A stretch of DNA of 64,000 nt from Pleurostoma richardsiae (Eukaryota; Ascomycota; Sordariomycetes; Calosphaeriales; Pleurostomataceae), in contig JANBVO010000001.1 of assembly GCA_030052745.1 (NCBI GenBank), forward strand, positions 1 through 64,000, given 5' to 3'. Of the stretch, positions 58,801-64,000 are shown piece after piece (within the stretch, counting starts at the first letter, position 1; each line of letters starts with the position of its first letter). A model generated the notes under the pieces. That model saw nothing but the letters and a program-made list of their open reading frames with translations. It was not told where the DNA came from and made no database searches. The translations under genes and the position numbers were made by a program.

Positions 58801-60491
58801 GTGCAGGCAACACCAATGGGAGACAAGTGAGACAAGCGGCACCCCGGCGGCGCCTGTGATGTTCGTGCAGCAGCCATGTACCTGGATGTCCCTCTGCAGG
58901 AGCTCTGCAGCAGGAAGGAGCAGCCCACACAACAGAGCAGAAACGAGAAGGAAGGAGCGAAGGAGGGGAGGGGAGGTGGTGAGGAAGAAGCGAACGAAGG
59001 GGGAAACAATAAACAACAAAGAACGAAACATGGAAGGAAGGAATGATCGGCCGGGAAGTCGTAACGCACCTTCCTCTGTATCGCCAGCGGCAGAGCCTCA
59101 AACTCCTCCCGCGTCAGATTCGCCTGGAACGAGCCTGACTGCCTCGCCGCCTCCTTGTCGCCGTCGTTGTTGGCGATAATGTTGCTGTTGTTGCTGTTGC
59201 TCCGCCCGTTGCTGCTGCTGCTGCTTCTCATGTTCGCTGTGATTGTCGTCGTCATGGTGCCCGTTGCCTCCGGAGGCGTCAGCAGGAGGTTGCTCCTCCG
59301 GCTGCTGCTGCTGCTCTTCCTGCCGCCGCCGCCCGGTGCCGCCTCTTGCTGCTGCGTGAGGTGGTGCTTCCGGGTCCACCGGCTCAGCAGCGGGCTCGGT
59401 GATCGTGAGGCGCTGCGTGCCGAGTGCGGGCGCCATGTCTGGATGGTGCTGCCGGCGCCGTTGTTAGCGGCCACATTGGCTCCCGCGCACTCCGGCGCCG
59501 CCAGCGTCGCTGGTGCCGTCATCCTTCCCGTGCTGGCTCCTTCCACTCGATGTCTTGGTCGTCCTCGCCCGATTTGTAGGTTCACGCTCGATGCCGCGTT
59601 CTCAGGGTTGTTATTGCCGGACCCAATGCTGGCTTCAATACTCGGGCTGCCGCTCGACGCCGCGTAGAAGAAAGTTTCGAGAGGAGAAGGGTCGGCGTCG
59701 CGAGTGAGCGAGGTGGATGTGGAGTAGCCCACAGTACTAAACGTTGCTGTGGAAGCAGTGGACGCAGCAGAAGTTGTCCGTTTATTTCCTGCAAGGAGAA
59801 CGCCGCTGCGTCTGGTGCTGCTGCAGTTGCTCGAATGCCCCTGACTGACGCAGTCGATGTTGGTATTGGTGTCGGCGTCGGTGTCGTTGTCAAGATGGCA
59901 GAGGAAAGAGAAGTCCTCGAAGCTAAGGGAGCTCAACGGAATCAAGGGTGGTTGCTGGGATAAAGCAGCGGCCGGCCTGGTCTGACGAAGCAGCAGCTCC
60001 CAGGGCCTGTCGAGGTCATCAAACAAGGGAGCGCCAAGGATGGTCCCTTCAGTGGATGGTCCGGAGCTGGAAATAGCGTCTTCATGCTTGACTTTCGGGC
60101 ATCCCAGTTCGTGGGCGGCCAGGGCTGCTGCTGATGACCAGGGCCCCATCCTCAAGATGTGCAAGGCACCGCCAGCATCCGCTGCCGACTCGAGTTGGGC
60201 CTGACAAGGGGTTGAGCAGTCGGCCAGTGATGACTCTGCCAGAGCTCTGCAAAGCCCGGCACTCCGCTGTAGAAGTGTGGAGATCACAGGGAGGGACCTC
60301 GTCACCGTCCTTTTCTGACGGGACAACAACAGGCGATGATCCACAGGTGCTAACAGAGTTTTGGATACGCGATGGAGCGATCCTAAAATTGCGAGCTCTG
60401 ATGGGGCCTTGTCAAAGAAGAGACTGGAAGGAAAACCGGAGCCAGAATCGTCAGCTGTTCGCTCCCTGGCAGTCTGCTCGTTCTGGGTCAC
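55807..60491 (-). CDS. Conserved-type fungal protein of unknown function with one very long intron
   Basis: I join two minus-strand frames: exon A 60491-59070 and exon B 57315-55807, phase 0 on both sides, 976 residues (862 if started at ATG 60149). Exon A ends LTREEFEALPLAIQRK followed by GTGCGT. Exon B starts YFSTLERLRFAQTSG after an acceptor CGCAG with a gctaat branch site about 25 nt upstream. The joined helical segment (residues about 457-490) reads as one amphipathic unit, and I recall similar junctions in other fungal proteins, but could not search. Exon A is Ser/Asn/Gln-rich with triplet-repeat coding; exon B contains RPYTREEQLVLARNLRDS, charged Arg/Ser-rich tracts and a DDDEDDDDIDD acidic run. 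No known domain or catalytic motif was found. The alternative view is two separate genes (exon B starting at ATG 57270). Confidence 0.6.
57316..59069 (-). other. Proposed 1,754-nt intron
   Basis: Donor GTGCGT (59069-59064) and acceptor CGCAG (57320-57316) frame a segment with several low-complexity tracts and no domain-bearing ORF. Typical introns in this window are 55-155 nt, so this is an extreme outlier (next longest 366 nt). It could house a noncoding RNA or alternative exons. Confidence 0.5.
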
Positions 60492-63400
60492 GGCCGTGCA
60501 TATCTGGTGGGATTGGCCCCTGGAGCTATCATCATCCTTGAGCGCTCCGTATTCAGAAACAATGCGTGCTGATCACAGGGAGGAAAACCCCTATCTGGCA
60601 TGGCCGAGATGCCTACGGAATAAGCTACCTATATCGTACAGGAAGATTCCCGGTTGGCGTCTCCCAAATCCCTCTCGAGTGCCATGACGCCTAAAAAGCA
60701 TAGAGACGCTGCTGTGCGCTTCGACTCAACCGTCCTGCAGTATTGGTCGCGACGTTCTCGATGGAAACAGGTCATTTCGGCTTAGCCTGAACGCCAAATA
60801 AGGCTCCCGTGTCTCATAGCTAGTTACCTGCGGGAGCCTCGCAATTGGCCCATAGTGTCACTAGCTAGGCTCGACTCGACTGTCAGACTCGACTGTGGCG
60901 TGGCATCGTCTTACACGTTGGTGTGTGATACTGGTACACGATGCAGCCGCGGGCACATCGGAGTAGTTCCGAGCCCAGACTCCGCAGTAATATCAGCCGG
61001 CTATATATCCCAAACCCCCTGCGGGTGACTGGCCTGTGCCGCGCTCACCGTCCGGAAGAAGTGCCCTGCATGCATCAAGGAGCCGTGGCTGCACTCGCAC
61101 GGAGCGCGGAGTGCAATAGATTGGCCTCGGACACACCGAAGTAGGAGCATCCTCTTTGCTGCAATACTTGTCACAGCCCAGGACTGGAAGCCAGACCGCG
61201 TGCAACTCTGCTCGATCGTCCCAAGATGCAGAAAGTCAGGGCCACCATTACTCCGGGTTCTGCTTCTCCTTCGCTTCCAGAGAAGAGAAGGGGCCCGCCT
61301 TACCACCGCGCAATCTTCTTGAATGCGACCTCAGCAGAGAGGACATGAGCCTCCAACCGGCCGCGCCTCCCTCGGATCTGATATGGCATGAATATGTCAT
61401 TTCAAGTCGGCGAGAGCTTCAAGCAAGTTGAGGGGCTCTAGTCGGCGCTGCCAATGCCTCTTTCCCCACCGTCCAGGTTGAAGAGATTCCTGTCGGGGGT
61501 CGTCGGTTCATTGGGGCCGCGGAGCTTCCCGCGCAGCGCACCACAAGCCCGCATACGGAGGTGCTGAGGTAGCAACGCGTCGTCCTTCGAGCAGTTTCAG
61601 AAAGAAGACGCGATGCTACGCAGTAAGCAGCGGTGACCAGCTAGACCTGGAATTGGCTGACGTCGCCATCTTCGATGGGCGAAAGAGGCAAAGACCTGGA
61701 GAAGTGACAAGTCTAGAAGCCCCGACGCGGCGGCACTGGTGTTGTCCGCATCTGTAGTAGCGTGTCTGCCACGCGCGCGCTGGACATGCAGAATGAGTCT
61801 CGGCTGTTCCTGCAGCTTCGCGGTCCCGGGCCGTGAATGGCTGATGGGGATTGCGGCGTCACGCTCACTTTCTTCTCTCTCCCACTCTCGTCCGATGTGG
61901 CTGCTATAGTCTCATTATCAGTTAGACAGGGAGCAGTGGTGAGCGTCCAAAAGCACCGACGAAACAACAGTGCGCAGCATCAGCCTAGGCATATCTCAGC
62001 CCAAGCCATACAACGCGTCCATGCGTGATAGCAAGCCGCCCCCTCATCGAAGAGGGGGCTCAACCGCAGGCACTATCGATAGTCGGAGGCTATTCGCCAA
62101 GCAGGCTCACGTTCCCGGAATCTCTTCGGCAGTCATATTCGATCTTGATGAATGATGAAGCGCGCACTGTTCGCGCCGGCTCCGGGGAGTATTCCTTCTG
62201 CCTAGCCCCTTTCTGGTTTCACTCGTGGGGGGACTTGGAGCAAGATGGGTGACCAGGCATCCCTCGGTCTTCCAGGCTCGGAGTCAAGTCCTCGTGGAGT
62301 TGAGGATTACTTACAATTGCATGGTCTTCTCATGTATGTCCAGAGGCGACGCAGATTGTACGGGCTCTCCAGCATCTGCGTGTTTCCGCTGGATGCTATA
62401 TAAGAGGCACGCCGCTGAGAAACCTGGTAGCTCCCACACGGTACAGGTTCACAACCGATATCTACGTTACGCTTCCCCTATTACTCGGCACTCTGTCTTA
62501 ACACCTTCGTCTTCTCTGTCTCCTAATTCGGCAGGCACTGATGCGCCTCAAAGCAACGTTGAGGGGAAACGATGCATGGAATAAGACCCTTTCCCAATCA
62601 TCCGGACATCTCTTGTTTGCAAGTCAACCCGCTGTTCATCGCTACTCTGCTTCGTCTCAGACGGAGTCTGTTTGTCCACATTCCCGGCAACCTTACGCCG
62701 TTCCCGCGGACGAAGCACAGACAAAGCGCCCCGAGCCCTTTATGAAACGCTCCCGAAGGAAGGAAGGATGGGAGAGTGCATCTGCAAAGCGGGTCGTGTG
62801 CGCCCTCGCTGTCTAGCGAAAACCGCCGGCTCGTGGGGGGAGAAGGTAGCAGCAGGCGTTGACGCTCGTAATGTCAAGTCACGACGTTCTGTATGCTCAA
62901 CTCTCTGCAGGCTGTAGCAGAGGCAGCAGATGTGCGCGACAGAGTGACGAGGCTGAGTTACATGGCCCTGTTAGCTGTCGCCGTTTGCCCGTCTCACTAC
63001 GATGTTTCAGCCCACCCAGTCAGTCCAGTGGAGGCAACACCGCAGGAAGCCATTCTTCGAGACATGAAGTCACCCTCGTGACAGCCATGCTCTGTCGTCA
63101 CAGCACCAGGTCTTCCTCTCTATTCCTGTCTCCTGGCTACCAACAGGACGCCAAGTGTGATCTTGGCGCACGTCCATGTCCCTCCTCTCAACTCTGTGAG
63201 ACGTTGGCGGCAAGTTCTGCATTGAAGATCGGAGACACCTACCCAAAAAGTCAAGGGGCCCGATACATTTATATGCGGTTGGTTCTGCCGTGTCACCCGA
63301 ACCCTATGCCATGTTTGTGCTCCCCCGCCGCCCAAACCGCACACTGCTTCCTCATTTCAGCCGAACTTCCACTGTGCGTTCCAATGTGCCTGTTGTGTCT

Positions 63401-64000
63401 GGATTCCATCTGTCTTAAACGCATCAAGCTCCTGTCACCTGCCGGTAGATTCGAGGATCGTCAGCGTCGCTGGATGGCGCAAGCTCAGAGTTGAACCGAG
63501 GCCTGAATCCCGCCGATATCTCCATTGGAATGCCTACAAACTCACTGAGGGAACAAAGTTGTGCCAGTTACCAACGTAGTCGACTTTGCCGGGACCAGAG
63601 CAAGTAACAAATATGGTTGGGTGGTTGGAGAGTCCCGTGTCGGGTCGAGAATTGCTTTAAGAGATGCTCAGCCCGCACCGCTTATCTCCTAACGCCATGG
63701 CTCCCGTGCCCAATGGCTCTCGCTCTCTCAAGTGATGGCCTCTTCGAGATGCCGAGGTTCCCCTATTCAATGTTTGGATGCTATCCTTAAGAGTCACGAT
63801 GGCCAATTCGTCCTTTGACTCTTCAACATCATGTTGCGAGACGGGACGGTCATTGGCCGCCAGTTGATGCAGTTGGGAGTTAGTTGCACCCATGCCTTTT
63901 TTCCATTTCTTTCCTTAGCCACAATAGCAACAGAGGCGACTTGCTCGGCCTGAAGCGCAGGGTGGATGTCCCATTCGCAGACTTCCCGGGGCTGCCTTCG
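60492..64000. other. 3.5-kb intergenic region to the window edge
   Basis: No supported gene. It should include the promoter of the minus-strand long-intron gene. Open frames at 62859-63494 (plus) and 63893-63657 (minus) have no domain and are not accepted as genes. Confidence 0.55.

Noticed and set aside
62859-63494. 211-codon plus-strand open frame
   Set aside because: Cys/Ser/Pro-rich, no domain, overlapped by other open frames; treated as chance.
63657-63893. 78-codon minus-strand open frame near the window edge
   Set aside because: The middle looks slightly coding-like, but there is no domain and the context is cut by the window edge.

Overview
This is a nuclear segment from a filamentous ascomycete (Pezizomycotina), most likely a Sordariomycete. 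The evidence is: short spliceosomal introns with GTRNGT donors, internal RCTRAC branch sites and YAG acceptors; about 55% GC by eye; long intergenic spaces; and fungal families such as WSC, SUN (GH132), Msn2/Seb1-type C2H2 factors, a two-membrane-segment Vps10 and DGAT2 with an extended N-terminus. I found no rRNA, convincing tRNA, CRISPR, intact transposon or virus-like element.

Left part (1-8.5 kb). The end of a WSC-domain, probably GPI-anchored, gene is followed by REV1 (minus strand, translesion polymerase). REV1 is divergent from a RED/IK-like splicing factor across a 424-bp promoter with E-box and CCAAT motifs. An inosine-uridine nucleoside hydrolase in four exons comes next.

Middle (8.5-24.6 kb). 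An 11.5-kb stretch with no convincing gene lies upstream of a Msn2/Seb1-type stress transcription factor. A doubtful minus-strand gene follows.

Centre-right (24.6-42.5 kb). Genes here are DPH6 (diphthamide synthetase fused to RidA-like domains), a membrane-anchored type-B carboxylesterase in five exons, DGAT2 with three N-terminal repeats, a three-finger C2H2 factor with a C-terminal coiled coil, an Mpv17/PMP22 membrane protein and a tiny EF-hand protein. The intergenic DNA holds a compact predicted three-way-junction hairpin and a local cluster of AGGTACCT palindromes.

Right part (42.5-64 kb). A SUN-family cell-wall protein (STRE-like tandem repeats upstream) and VPS10 are followed by a conserved-looking minus-strand gene of unknown function. 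It appears to be split by an exceptionally long 1.75-kb intron, so simple ORF calling would report it as two genes. The last 3.5 kb has no supported gene.

The genes do not form a pathway cluster. They are housekeeping, stress, cell-wall and lipid genes typical of a core chromosome arm. Exon joins were worked out by hand from frame and splice consensus. I see no clear novel system; the best leads are the long-intron gene, the large gene-free region, the AGGTACCT cluster and the hairpin element.
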